Shown here piece after piece: positions 22,741 to 32,332 of a DNA stretch of 64,000 nt. Numbering within the stretch: position 1 is the first letter of the stretch; every line of letters starts with the position of its first letter. Where the stretch lies: positions 52,032,342 to 52,096,341 of the forward strand of contig OX243812.1 in NCBI GenBank assembly GCA_945859605.1, given 5' to 3'. This stretch comes from Lumbricus rubellus (lineage: Eukaryota > Annelida > Clitellata > Crassiclitellata > Lumbricidae). The notes beneath the pieces were generated by a model. The model had not been told where the DNA came from and did not search any database. It was given only the letters and a program-made list of their open reading frames with translations. The position numbers were made by a program, and so were the translations under genes.

Positions 22741-24236
22741 TGTTAGAGTTTTGGCCCAGCTGTTGCAGCTGGAGCGCTTGGCTAGATGACGTAACGCTGC
22801 TGCCCGCTGTTTTGGCCTGCTAGCGTAAACTGTTGTTGCTCCGCCCCTTAGGCTTAAACTGTTTTGGGCTGCTAGCGTAAACTGTTGTTGCTCCGCCCCT
22901 TAGGCTTAAACTGTTTTGGGCTGCTAGGCGTAAACTGTTGTTGCCCCGCCCCTTAGGCTTAAACTGTACTAGGCTTAAACTATTTCGGCCTAAACTATTT
23001 CGGCCTGTTAGGCCAAAACTATTTCGGCCTAAACTATTTCGGCCTGTTAGGCCAAAACTATTTCGGCCTATGCTGTTGCGTATATAAGAAAGCTCGTGTC
23101 ACGGTCGCGATGCAGACGAATGGCCTGGTGAAGAACGCCTAAACCGCGTAGTAGTCAGGCTAAATGATCTGGCTTGACGGACGGTAAAACGTTTGTTGAG
23201 TGATACTATTGTGAAGGGAGTAAAGCCTGAACCTGAGCCTCGAGCTTTGAACTCGGCCTCTTCGGGTATTCCTTCACGGGACTGAGGTGCGGCCTCCGAC
23301 TACCGCAACCTAGCTGACGGACGGAGCTGCTACGACGACGGTCGACGCGCAGGGAGACCGAGATAGAGGAAAACGAGTAAGCCGAGAGCTGACGGTCTGT
23401 CCTGCCTTCGACGACGATTCACGGCTGGTGCTGCAGGGACAGAACTGACGGTCTGTCCTGCCTTCGACTACGATCCACGGCTGGTGCTGCAGGGACAGAA
23501 CTGACGGTCTGTCCTGCCTTCGACTACGATCCACGGCTGGCGCTGCAGGGACAGAACTGACGGTCTGCCCTGCCTTCGACGACGGTCTGTGGCTGGTGCT
23601 GCAGGGACAGAACTGACGGTCTGTCCTGCCTTCGACTACGATCCACGGCTGGTGCTGCAGGGACAGAACTGACGGTCTGTCCTGCCTTCGACGACGATCC
23701 ACGGCTGGTGCTGCAGGGACAGAACTGACGGTCTGTCCTGCCTTCGACTACGATCCACGGCTGGTGCTGCAGGGACCGATACCTCGGTCTGCCCTGCCCT
23801 TCGACGACGATCCACGGCTGGTGCTGCAGGGACCGATACCTCGGTCTGCCCTGCCCTTCGACGACGATCCACCGCTGGTGCTGCAGGGACCGATACCTCG
23901 GTCTGCCCTGCCCTTCGACTACGATCCACGGCTGATGCTGCAGGGACCGATACCTCGGTCTGCCCTGCCCTTCGACGACGATCCACGGCTGGTGCTGCAG
24001 GGACCGATACCTCGGTCTGCCCTGCCCTTCGACGACGATCCACGGCTGGTTCTGCGGGGACCACGGTTGCTTCTGAACTGATACGCTCAAGCCTAGTCGG
24101 CTAATCTTCAATCTACAGTTGAAGTCTTATCCAGCGGACGATTCTACGACGATTCTACGACGATTCTACGACACCCGAACGACTGGGGCTGGTTCTCGGA
24201 TCCTGGTGAACTTTTGCCCAGCCCTAGTCCGTAACA
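22741..24236 (+). repeat. 5' LTR (1,496 bp)
   Basis: U3 contains three copies of a ~60-bp unit with AAACTGTTGTTGCTCCGCCC (about 22827-22970), then units of AAACTATTTCGGCC and CTGTTAGGCC. A TATA box (GTATATAAG, about 23080) follows, then the transcribed part with the 56/57-bp array. LTR boundaries are TG...CA. Confidence 0.95.
23391..24062 (+). repeat. 56/57-bp tandem array inside the 5' LTR
   Basis: Seven 56-bp units (GACGGTCTGTCCTGCCTTCG...CTGCAGGGACAGAACT) are followed by five 57-bp units (GACCGATACCTCGGTCTGCC...CTGCAGG). The two unit types share the second half (TCCACGGCTGGTGCTGCAGG). The array lies downstream of the TATA box and so should be in the RNA. The same array is at 29608-30279 in the 3' LTR. 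Frames on both strands through it are repeat translations. Confidence 0.9.
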
Positions 24237-24239
24237 AAC

Positions 24240-24257
24240 TGGTACCATCGAGTGGGG
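24240..24257 (+). other. Candidate primer-binding site
   Basis: TGGTACCATCGAGTGGGG starts three bases after the 5' LTR. A TGG start fits pairing with a tRNA CCA end. The tRNA species was not identified. Confidence 0.5.
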
Positions 24258-24293
24258 TGTTGGAAGAGAACGACAACTCGTGAAACTGCAACA

Positions 24294-27194
24294 ATGTGGA
24301 ATTCCGTGTTCGATGACATGGACGGAAATGCTGCTGGCTTCCCAACGACCTCTTCACCCGCCGCCGGACGAAGAAAGGACCTCCTGGTCGACTACGAGGC
24401 CGAGTCCAGCCGATTTCGGGAGAAAATCGACTTCGACGACCTACCGAAGAAAGATCGCCGGAACTTCCTGGTTCCGGAAATGGACGTCGGCAAACTGGAA
24501 TCGGAAGTCATGGAAAAGGTCAGTCGTTCAGCCAGCGTGAAGAAGAATCCCATGAAGCCCGGAAAATTCGATGGGACTGGATCCCTCGAGTCATTCCTGG
24601 CACAATTCGACGTGTGCGCAAGGCACAACCGATGGACTGCAGCCGATAAAGTCGACTTCCTCCGCTGTTCCTTGGAACGGGCGGCAACGCAGCTACTCTG
24701 GGACTTCGGAGCCAGCACCGAAGTCACGTATGAACAGCTCGTCGAGAGACTACGCCAGCGGTATGGGTCGGAGGGTCAGGCTGAGACCTTCCGAGCGCAG
24801 CTCTACTATCGTCGGCAGAGAACGGACGAAACGCTCGGCGATTTGCTGCACGACATCCGGAGACTCGTCGTCCTCGCCTACCCTGTTCCGTCCAACGAAA
24901 CGACGGAGATTCTCGCGAAAGACGCCTTCCTGGAAGCAATCCGCGACCGGGAGCTGTCTCTCAAGGTGAGGGAACGCGAACCGAAGACCATCGACGAGGC
25001 GTATCGAACGGCTCTACGCCTGTCCGCGTATCGACAGACGTCGGACTTGGAGGACCGACAACGGCCAGCCAACCGAGTGAGAGGGACGCAAGATGGTGAC
25101 GCCGGCGGACAGTTCCAGTGTCAATTGGACGGCTTCTTCGCTTCGCAACGTAAGTGGCAACAAGAGATGGAAGGAAAGATCTGCCGACAGCTGGACGAAC
25201 TCCGAGGCTCGCATCGGACGAGCTTCGACGCCGAACGGACGGTTCCATCTACCGTCCGTACTCATCCCCCGCCGCCGCAAGGGAACGCCTCAGGTGGTCC
25301 CGGACGCGGGATAACCTGCTTCAACTGTGGACAGGTGGGCCACGTGGCTCGCCGATGTCGCCAGCGCCAGCAGTTCTCCAACCGCCGTGACGACACGCGC
25401 ACATCGGACCCGCCGATGTCGGAACAGGACGGAAACACCGTCACGAACCACACAACGAGAGTCAGAGCTTCGGGTGTGACGAACAACGCGATCTACATCC
25501 GCGGAACGATCAACGGACAGCAAAGAAATTGCCTAGTGGACACTGGGTCGGAGGTAAGCCTTGTTCCCTCTGCTGATGTTGATGGTTTGACGCTCCAGCC
25601 CAGCGCTCGCATTCTTTTGGCTGCTAATGGAACGCAGATTAGAGTTTTGGGCCAGATTGATGTTCCAATAGGGATTTCTAGAGGATTTTCCATTGGCACT
25701 AGTTTTCTTGTCTCTGACCAAATTGGTGAACCAATGCTTGGCATGGATTGGTTGAGGCAGCATCGTTGTCGCTTGGGTTTTGGCCAGGGCGCACTTTTCA
25801 TTGGTCGACGCCGCATTTTTTTGGTTAGGGGCAATGGCTCGCTTTGGTGTCGCAGGGTAATGGTTGCCGAGGAGACTACTGTTCTTCCTCGCTCGCAATG
25901 TGATATCCCTTGTAAAACCCAGTATCGCGATTTCACCACCTCCGCTCAGGCTTGGATGACTGAATCCAAGGAGATCCAGCCCGGTGTGCATGTAGCCCGA
26001 GTTGTGTTGGATGATGATGCTGATGTTGCTTGCATTCGTGTGGTGAATTTAAACGAACAACTTGCCCTGTTAGCGACCGATCAAATGTTAGGCGACTTGC
26101 ACCCCGTAGAGGTCGAAGTAAGAGACGACAACGAGAGACAGACGGTTGCTACCGACGACGACCCTTTGATCGGAAAGCTGGTGGACGATATCTCTGAGGA
26201 TGTCCCTGCGGATGTGAAGGAACGACTGAAGGAGTTATTGGTCGAAAACGAAGGCATTTTCTCGACTACTGATCATGACTCGGGAAGGACTATGATTTCT
26301 CAGCATAGAATCGATACAGGGGACCCTCGTCCCGTAAGACAGTCCTTGCGTAGACAACCGCTCCCGTATCAGGCTGCTATTGACGCACAACTAGACCAGA
26401 TGTTGACCACCGGTGTTGTTGAACATGCTGTCGGTGAATGTTCTGCAAATGTGTTGGTCGCCGAGGAGGCAGAGGAGCCTTTGCAGTTTTGTATTGAAGA
26501 CGACAAATTGATTAGGTTTCATTTGACGCGGAAGGATTCTAATCCTTTTTCAGGACTTGTTGCCTGTCTTTGGGTCTTCTCTTACGCTGTGTGTTTCTGC
26601 GCAATTGATTTGTATGGCGGATATGTCCAGGGTTTGATGAATGGTTGTCATGAGAACGAGATCGGTCTGTCTACACGTGTGTTGATTCTGTATTGTGGAT
26701 GTCTCCTGGGAACAATTAGTCTTGTTCATGTCGACAGTATCGGTTTCGCTATCTGTGAATGGTTTTTGGGCTGTGGATTTGTGCCCTTTGACCCCGGAGG
26801 ATTCCGACCGGATTCTGACGGATCGGATCGAGAGATGCCCGCCTTCCTGGTCCATGTGGTTGAACTGTCGGGAGGATTCGAGGAGGCAGCAGGGGTGAAT
26901 AACAGACCTCCCGCTGAAGCAGCGAGCGATGCCACAGTTTCTACGAGCCGTCGGCCGCGACACCGCTGGAGGGGAAAGCCGACCAAGGAAGAATCTTCGG
27001 AGGATCGACAGGGCACCGTTAACGACGACGCGACGACCGATCGGCCAATGATCAGGACTTCCGCACCGAGAGGAGAAGGAATGCGCGAAAAAGAACCGTC
27101 GAAAGGAGATTCCGACGATGGAGATTTGGACGGAGTGGCGGCACCTTCAGGCCGACCTCGACGCAACGTCGGCCGTCCAGTCCGGTTCCAGTAA
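24294..27194 (+). CDS. Gag-protease with truncated reverse transcriptase (Gypsy-type)
   Basis: A 966-codon frame starts at ATG 24294 (ACAATGT context) inside the LTR element. The Gag helical domain spans about residues 85-250 (SFLAQFDVCARHNRW, LRQRYGSEGQAETFRAQLY). A zinc knuckle CFNCGQVGHVARRC lies at about 342-355 and a retropepsin active site LVDTGSEVSL at about 414-423, with the second protease motif LGMDW near 482. Reverse transcriptase homology begins near 626 (HRIDTGDPRPVRQ, then QMLTTGVVEHAV) and stops near 740 after LQFCIEDDKLI. No YVDD, RNase H or integrase follows. The last ~226 residues are unlike any pol domain and end in RPRRNVGRPVRFQ, a basic tail like those closing some Gypsy pol proteins. 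Codon use shifts from GC-rich in gag to more T-rich after about 25550, suggesting a mosaic. The frame is uninterrupted. Confidence 0.85.
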   Translation: MWNSVFDDMDGNAAGFPTTSSPAAGRRKDLLVDYEAESSRFREKIDFDDLPKKDRRNFLVPEMDVGKLESEVMEKVSRSASVKKNPMKPGKFDGTGSLESFLAQFDVCARHNRWTAADKVDFLRCSLERAATQLLWDFGASTEVTYEQLVERLRQRYGSEGQAETFRAQLYYRRQRTDETLGDLLHDIRRLVVLAYPVPSNETTEILAKDAFLEAIRDRELSLKVREREPKTIDEAYRTALRLSAYRQTSDLEDRQRPANRVRGTQDGDAGGQFQCQLDGFFASQRKWQQEMEGKICRQLDELRGSHRTSFDAERTVPSTVRTHPPPPQGNASGGPGRGITCFNCGQVGHVARRCRQRQQFSNRRDDTRTSDPPMSEQDGNTVTNHTTRVRASGVTNNAIYIRGTINGQQRNCLVDTGSEVSLVPSADVDGLTLQPSARILLAANGTQIRVLGQIDVPIGISRGFSIGTSFLVSDQIGEPMLGMDWLRQHRCRLGFGQGALFIGRRRIFLVRGNGSLWCRRVMVAEETTVLPRSQCDIPCKTQYRDFTTSAQAWMTESKEIQPGVHVARVVLDDDADVACIRVVNLNEQLALLATDQMLGDLHPVEVEVRDDNERQTVATDDDPLIGKLVDDISEDVPADVKERLKELLVENEGIFSTTDHDSGRTMISQHRIDTGDPRPVRQSLRRQPLPYQAAIDAQLDQMLTTGVVEHAVGECSANVLVAEEAEEPLQFCIEDDKLIRFHLTRKDSNPFSGLVACLWVFSYAVCFCAIDLYGGYVQGLMNGCHENEIGLSTRVLILYCGCLLGTISLVHVDSIGFAICEWFLGCGFVPFDPGGFRPDSDGSDREMPAFLVHVVELSGGFEEAAGVNNRPPAEAASDATVSTSRRPRHRWRGKPTKEESSEDRQGTVNDDATTDRPMIRTSAPRGEGMREKEPSKGDSDDGDLDGVAAPSGRPRRNVGRPVRFQ

Positions 27195-28600
27195 ACGGCG
27201 CCCGGACCCGCGCGCGATGGCGTACAGGCTCCACGTCTGTGTACGTTCCACATCGGCGCGCATGTCTACGTGTGTACGGCAAGAATCCTCTTCGGCGTGC
27301 AGGTCCCATGCCTGCGCGCGCTTCGACGTCGGCGCACTTGTCTCAACGGCGTTTGGTTCTTCGACGGAGCAGCGGCGGGTCTAAACCGTCCTCGGCGGAC
27401 CGTTCGCCGGCCCGCTGGATTCCAGTAGCCGGCGAGGCAGCGGCGGCGCACGAGTTTGTCTCGTTGGCGCTTGCCTCTGTGACGACGCTCGCTTCTTCGA
27501 CGGCGCACGGGTCTTCATCTTCGTCGGCGCTTGCTTCCCCGTCTGCGCGCAAAGGTGCGCGTACGTTTCAACGTCGGCGCACTTGTCTCGACGGCGTTTG
27601 GTTCTTCGACGGCGCACGGGTCTTCATCTTCGTCGGCGCTCGCCTCTTCGATGGCGCTCATGTCCACGACGGCGCACATGTCTTCATCGGCGCTCAGGCC
27701 TCCACGTCGGCGCACGAGTTGGTCCCATTGGCGCTCGCATCTTCGTCGGCGCGCTCATCTACAGACGCAGACGCAGAAATTCTGAGGGTGTAGTTTCCCC
27801 AGTGCACGATGACAGCGACCTCGGTCGCTGCGGACATTCCGTGCCTAAGAAAAAGGGATCCAATTTCGATAAAAAGCAAATTCTTTTTATTAAAGAAAAG
27901 GGGGATTTTTATTTTTATGGAACGATGAAAATTGTTATGGGGGAGAAGACACATTTTCTCTTTATTGTGAAAAGCATTATTTTAGTGAAAAAGAAGCAGC
28001 TTTGCAATTTTCGAGGAAAATTCCTATTAAGAAAGACGCACTTTCTTGTGCGAAGCAGTTTTTTTATTATTGAAAAGATAAGCAGTTTTCCTTTTCGTAT
28101 ACAAAGTATCATTTTTAGTGCGAGGCAGAAACGCCATTTTCCTTTTTATATTGCAGAACAATTTTGTTTGTGAAAACGAAGCATTTTCCCTTACGCACAG
28201 CAATTTTTGTAGAGACATTTTTCTCCTGTGAACTGACATAATCGTTTCATTAATCGTGCGATTATTTGCGATTATTCGCACGCAAGTCACGCTAGTTGTA
28301 TTTTTTTATCGTGTTGTAATATGGATATGGACGTGGGTGCAGAGCATGAACTCTTGTAAGCGGCTCTGTATGGTTGATGGTTTAGGACTGTGTGTTAATT
28401 TCGTACATGTTAATCTTGGCTAGTTTTGCTAGCATTCTGTGTACACGTAGGTCTAGTGTTTTGATTTGATGTAATGGACACTTTTGTATAAGGCTACCCA
28501 TATGGAGATGTATGTTCTGTCCAATGACTTGTGAACGGGTCTAATACCCCGTGGCCCTTAGTTAAGTGTTAATTTTTGTCAATAATGTCGTTCTTTAATG

Positions 28601-28637
<37 letters not shown>

Positions 28638-28957
28638 GAGGGGGGTGTGCCCAGACAAGCACTCCGCACCCAAAGTAAAAAAAAAAAAAAAAACAAAAAA
28701 AAAAAAACAAAAAAAAAAAAAACGAGGGGGGTGTGCCCAGACAGGCACTCCGCACCCAATCAAAAGGAAAAAAAAAGCTCCTTGTGGACCACTTTGTGGC
28801 ACAATGACCGGGACCTAATTGTCCAGAGTTACGACCACACCCAACGGGGTACTTTTGGTTTTTCTGTTTTGATCACGCTGTTATATTATTCGCTCTGTTT
28901 TGCTTATATGTTACGTGGCTCCGAGGGGGCCTCGGAAATTCGGTCAGGGGGGGGGGG
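27195..28957 (+). other. Non-coding 3' internal region of the LTR element
   Basis: From 27195 to about 27780 the DNA is rich in CGTCGGCGCAC, CTTCGACGGCGCACG and GTCTTCATCTTCGTCGGCG, repeated irregularly. From 27840 to 28210 it is A/T-rich with GAAAAA and TTTTATT runs. At 28602-28760 two copies of a GAGGGGGGTGTGCCCAGACA block (28639 and 28725) alternate with long A tracts. No envelope or integrase is recognised. Confidence 0.7.
28941..28957 (+). other. Candidate polypurine tract
   Basis: CGGTCA is followed by an 11-base G run that abuts the 3' LTR, as expected for the plus-strand primer site. Confidence 0.65.
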
Positions 28958-30449
28958 TGTTAGAGTTTTGGCCCAGCTGTTGCAGCTGGAGCGCTTGGCT
29001 AGATGACGTAACGCTGCTGCCCGCTGTTTTGGCCTGCTAGCGTAAACTGTTGTTGCTCCGCCCCTTAGGCTTAAACTGTTTTGGGCTGCTAGCGTAAACT
29101 GTTGTTGCTCCGCCCCTTAGGCTTAAACTGTTTTGGGCTGCTAGGCGTAAACTGTTGTTGCCCCGCCCCTTAGGCTTAAACTGTACTAGGCTTAAACTAT
29201 TTCGGCCTAAACTATTTCGGCCTGTTAGGCCAAAACTATTTCGGCCTAAACTATTTCGGCCTGTTAGGCCAAAACTATTTCGGCCTATGCTGTTGCGTAT
29301 ATAAGAAAGCTCGTGTCACGGTCGCGATGCAGACGAATGGCCTGGTGAAGAACGCCTAAACCGCGTAGTAGTCAGGCTAAATGATCTGGCTTGACGGACG
29401 GTAAAACGTTTGTTGAGTGATACTATTGTGAAGGGAGTAAAGCCTGAACCTGAGCCTCGAGCTTTGAACTCGGCCTCTTCGGGTATTCCTTCACGGGACT
29501 GAGGTGCGGCCTCCGACTACCGCAACCTAGCTGACGGACGGAGCTGCTACGACGACGGTCGACGCGCAGGGAGACCGAGATAGAGGAAAACGAGTAAGCC
29601 GAGAGCTGACGGTCTGTCCTGCCTTCGACGACGATTCACGGCTGGTGCTGCAGGGACAGAACTGACGGTCTGTCCTGCCTTCGACTACGATCCACGGCTG
29701 GTGCTGCAGGGACAGAACTGACGGTCTGTCCTGCCTTCGACTACGATCCACGGCTGGCGCTGCAGGGACAGAACTGACGGTCTGCCCTGCCTTCGACGAC
29801 GGTCTGTGGCTAGTGCTGCAGGGACAGAACTGACGGTCTGTCCTGCCTTCGACTACGATCCACGGCTGGTGCTGCAGGGACAGAACTGACGGTCTGTCCT
29901 GCCTTCGACGACGATCCACGGCTGGTGCTGCAGGGACAGAACTGACGGTCTGTCCTGCCTTCGACTACGATCCACGGCTGGTGCTGCAGGGACCGATACC
30001 TCGGTCTGCCCTGCCCTTCGACGACGATCCACGGCTGGTGCTGCAGGGACCGATACCTCGGTCTGCCCTGCCCTTCGACGACGATCCACCGCTGGTGCTG
30101 CAGGGACCGATACCTCGGTCTGCCCTGCCCTTCGACTACGATCCACGGCTGATGCTGCAGGGACCGATACCTCGGTCTGCCCTGCCCTTCGACGACGATC
30201 CACGGCTGGTGCTGCAGGGACCGATACCTCGGTCTGCCCTGCCCTTCGACGACGATCCACGGCTGGTTCTGCGGGGACCACGGTTGCTTCTGAACTGATA
30301 CGCTCAAGCCTAGTCGGCTAATCTTCAATCTACAGTTGAAGTCTTATCCAGCGGACGATTCTACGACGATTCTACGACGATTCTACGACACCCGAACGAC
30401 TGGGGCTGGTTCTCGGATCCTGGTGAACTTTTGCCCAGCCCTAGTCCGT

Positions 30450-30453
<4 letters not shown>
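28958..30453 (+). repeat. 3' LTR (1,496 bp)
   Basis: It is base-for-base like the 5' LTR except for A at 29812 in place of G. The TATA box is at about 29297. It is followed directly by an (AT)n tract (30454-30492). Confidence 0.95.
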
Positions 30454-30493
<40 letters not shown>

Positions 30494-30570
30494 CACGTAT
30501 ACGCACGTGCAGTATATGCACACCGATTTTGCTTCTGCAGGCGTGGGCCTAACCATCAGATCTGTTACGT

Positions 30571-30715
30571 CCAGGGTGAGAATTGCCGGGGGTGGGGTTG
30601 AGGGATTTCAATCTTTCTTATAGAGCCTCACAGTAAAGCTTGTTTTTCATGATACCCCAATTCTAAGTGGATCATGGTCCAACTCCCATTTATCTTTCAG
30701 CAATTCTCACACTGG
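30571..30715. mobile_element. 145-bp MITE with CCAGNGTGAGAATTGC ends
   Basis: The ends CCAGGGTGAGAATTGC and GCAATTCTCACACTGG are inverted. Related segments occur at about 8565-8670, 20160-20277 and 33530-33647. No clear target duplication was found here, so the superfamily is open. Confidence 0.6.
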
Positions 30716-31204
30716 CTAGAGATACACGCGATAAAAATAATTAATCACCCGTCGTCACTCGCCCATCGCCGCAGGACTCTCCCTGCAGTCGTAGTCACAA
30801 CGTATAGGCCTACCATCACATTGAGTGGATTAAAGTGAGAGACTGCATGAGAGAGGCACGTACGTGTGTGTCGTCCAGTCCCACTCTATCTTCTCACACA
30901 GACGATCGTCCACTGCAGGCACAGCGGTTGAGACACGCACGTGGGCCCGAGAATGTGAGTGCAGCAGGTTGACCAAGACTGATGCCAGTAGGCGGTCAGC
31001 ATGCTCCCAACAGCTATAGGCCGGCTACCTGCGGATGCTGGGCTACGTACAGGGCCGCCTTCGCCATTGCCGTGACATGCCGGACTACAGCCGAGGGCAC
31101 CAAGGCAGTCTTCACAATTTTACCCATAATATGGGCGACCATCCTAAATTTAGCCTACTGAGACCGGTAGTTTCCATGGAGAACCACAAGGAGGTATCAG
31201 GATG

Positions 31205-31606
31205 CAGGGGCGGATCCAGGGGGGCCAATCCGGCCATGCCCCCATTTAGAAATCCCATGTATCGTGGCCCCCCCATTTGGTTTCAGTGGCTGCTGAAATG
31301 GTATGATTTTCCCGAAAATTTGGCCGGATGACTAAAAAAAAGGTCGTCAACTTTTTTGGCGGATGAAATGGTATCATTTTCCGGAAAAATTTGGCAGATG
31401 ACTAAAAAAAAGGTCGTCAACTTTTTTGGCGGATGAAAGGGTATAATTTTCCGGAAAAATTTGGCAGATGACTAAAAAAAAAAAGGTCGTCAACTTTTTG
31501 GCGGATACGAAAGAAAAATTTTCAAGATCCAAGGCCTAGAATTTTTCCCGGACCCAACACCAAGATTTTTGGCCCCCCCCGTCCAAAGTTTCTGTATCCG
31601 CCCTTG
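31205..31606. mobile_element. hAT-type MITE (402 bp), 8-bp target duplication
   Basis: TCAGGATG flanks both ends (31197-31204 and 31607-31614). The ends CAGGGGCGGATCCAGG and the complement of CAAGGGCGGATACAG match with few changes. C/G-rich subterminal DNA is present. Inside are three tandem units of a ~60-bp repeat containing GACTAAAAAAAAGGTCGTCA (31329, 31401, 31470). Confidence 0.88.
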
Positions 31607-31799
31607 TCAGGATGACAGATCTGCCACACTGAGAGCTAGGCTGCCGCTATACTGGGTGAAAGGGACTTCTACATCACTGAGGCTGCCCTCCTTAATTTTC
31701 ACCTCAATGAGATTAGCCGGTGACCGTAAATCATTAGCAGCTGCTGTGCAACATCCTGATCAATACTGAGTCTGTTGCGCATCAATGTAGCATTCTCTC

Positions 31800-31880
31800 C
31801 CCAGGCTACAGGTCCACCTCTCGCTATCTCCCCAGAGTCCCCACAGGTCTTCCACTCAAAACTGAAAACATTGCCCTTAA
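31800..31880 (+). pseudogene. Short LINE 3' fragment
   Basis: CTCGCTATCTCCCCAG and ACAGGTCTTCCACTCAAAAC match the relic at 22150-22420 in the same orientation. Confidence 0.6.
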
Positions 31881-31889
31881 TAATAATAA

Positions 31890-32180
31890 TAATTACGACG
31901 ATTTATATGGCGCAGTAACACAGCCATGCCGTTACAAGGGCGCCTTACAAAAACAGCTACACCGGATAAGCCCTAGCGAACAAGTGTGATTTTAGCCTGG
32001 CTTTAAAAGAGTCCACTGAGCCTGCTGATCGGATAGCGAGAGGAAGACTGTTCCAGCAACGAGGACCAGCGACCGAGAAGGCACGATCGCCGAAGCACGA
32101 TCTCATTCTCCGCACACGCAAATCAGACCTCTCGGATGATCTGAGCCGAAACCCAGCCGCGGAGGAATGAGTCTCTATGC
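31890..32180 (-). pseudogene. Non-LTR retrotransposon C-terminal relic
   Basis: The minus-strand frame reads GDRAFSVAGPRCWNSLPLAI and then SVDSFKARLKSHLFARAY, a textbook non-LTR (jockey/CR1-like) C-terminus, ending at a stop at 31957. The tail contains GGCGCCCTTGTAACGGCATG. The palindrome at 55159-55383 derives from the same or a close family. Confidence 0.75.
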
Positions 32181-32332
32181 ATGTCAAATTTCGTATATAG
32201 GGTTTCTGTGTGTGGCGGTGAATCAACCGACAAGTACCATAATTCTTTTTTATATTTTTTGTAGAATTTAATAGATTTAAAAAAATTTCACACATTTTGT
32301 GAAACATTTGAATTAGTTTTATGTCAAAATAG

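Larger units (their letters stand above)
22741..30453 (+). mobile_element. Ty3/Gypsy-type LTR retrotransposon, polymerase-defective
   Basis: The element is 7,713 bp: 5' LTR 22741-24236, internal region 24237-28957, 3' LTR 28958-30453. The LTRs have equal length and start TGTTAGAG and end GTAACA. I see one difference between them (G at 23595, A at 29812), so insertion was very recent. It sits in an (AT)n tract, which hides the target duplication; two extra G residues precede the 5' LTR (22739-22740) and could be left over from the G-rich polypurine tract. One long frame encodes Gag, a zinc knuckle and an aspartic protease but only the first part of reverse transcriptase. RNase H and integrase are absent, so it must have moved with enzymes supplied by another element. 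Confidence 0.93.

Noticed and set aside
23524..24111. 195-codon repeat protein on the minus strand of the LTR (and its copy at 29810-30328)
   Set aside because: Open only because of the 56/57-bp array; antisense to the element; both LTRs carry it.
27239..28173. Arg/Ser-rich frames after the gag-protease gene, possible env
   Set aside because: Degenerate GC repeats; no signal peptide, membrane segment or fusion-protein features.
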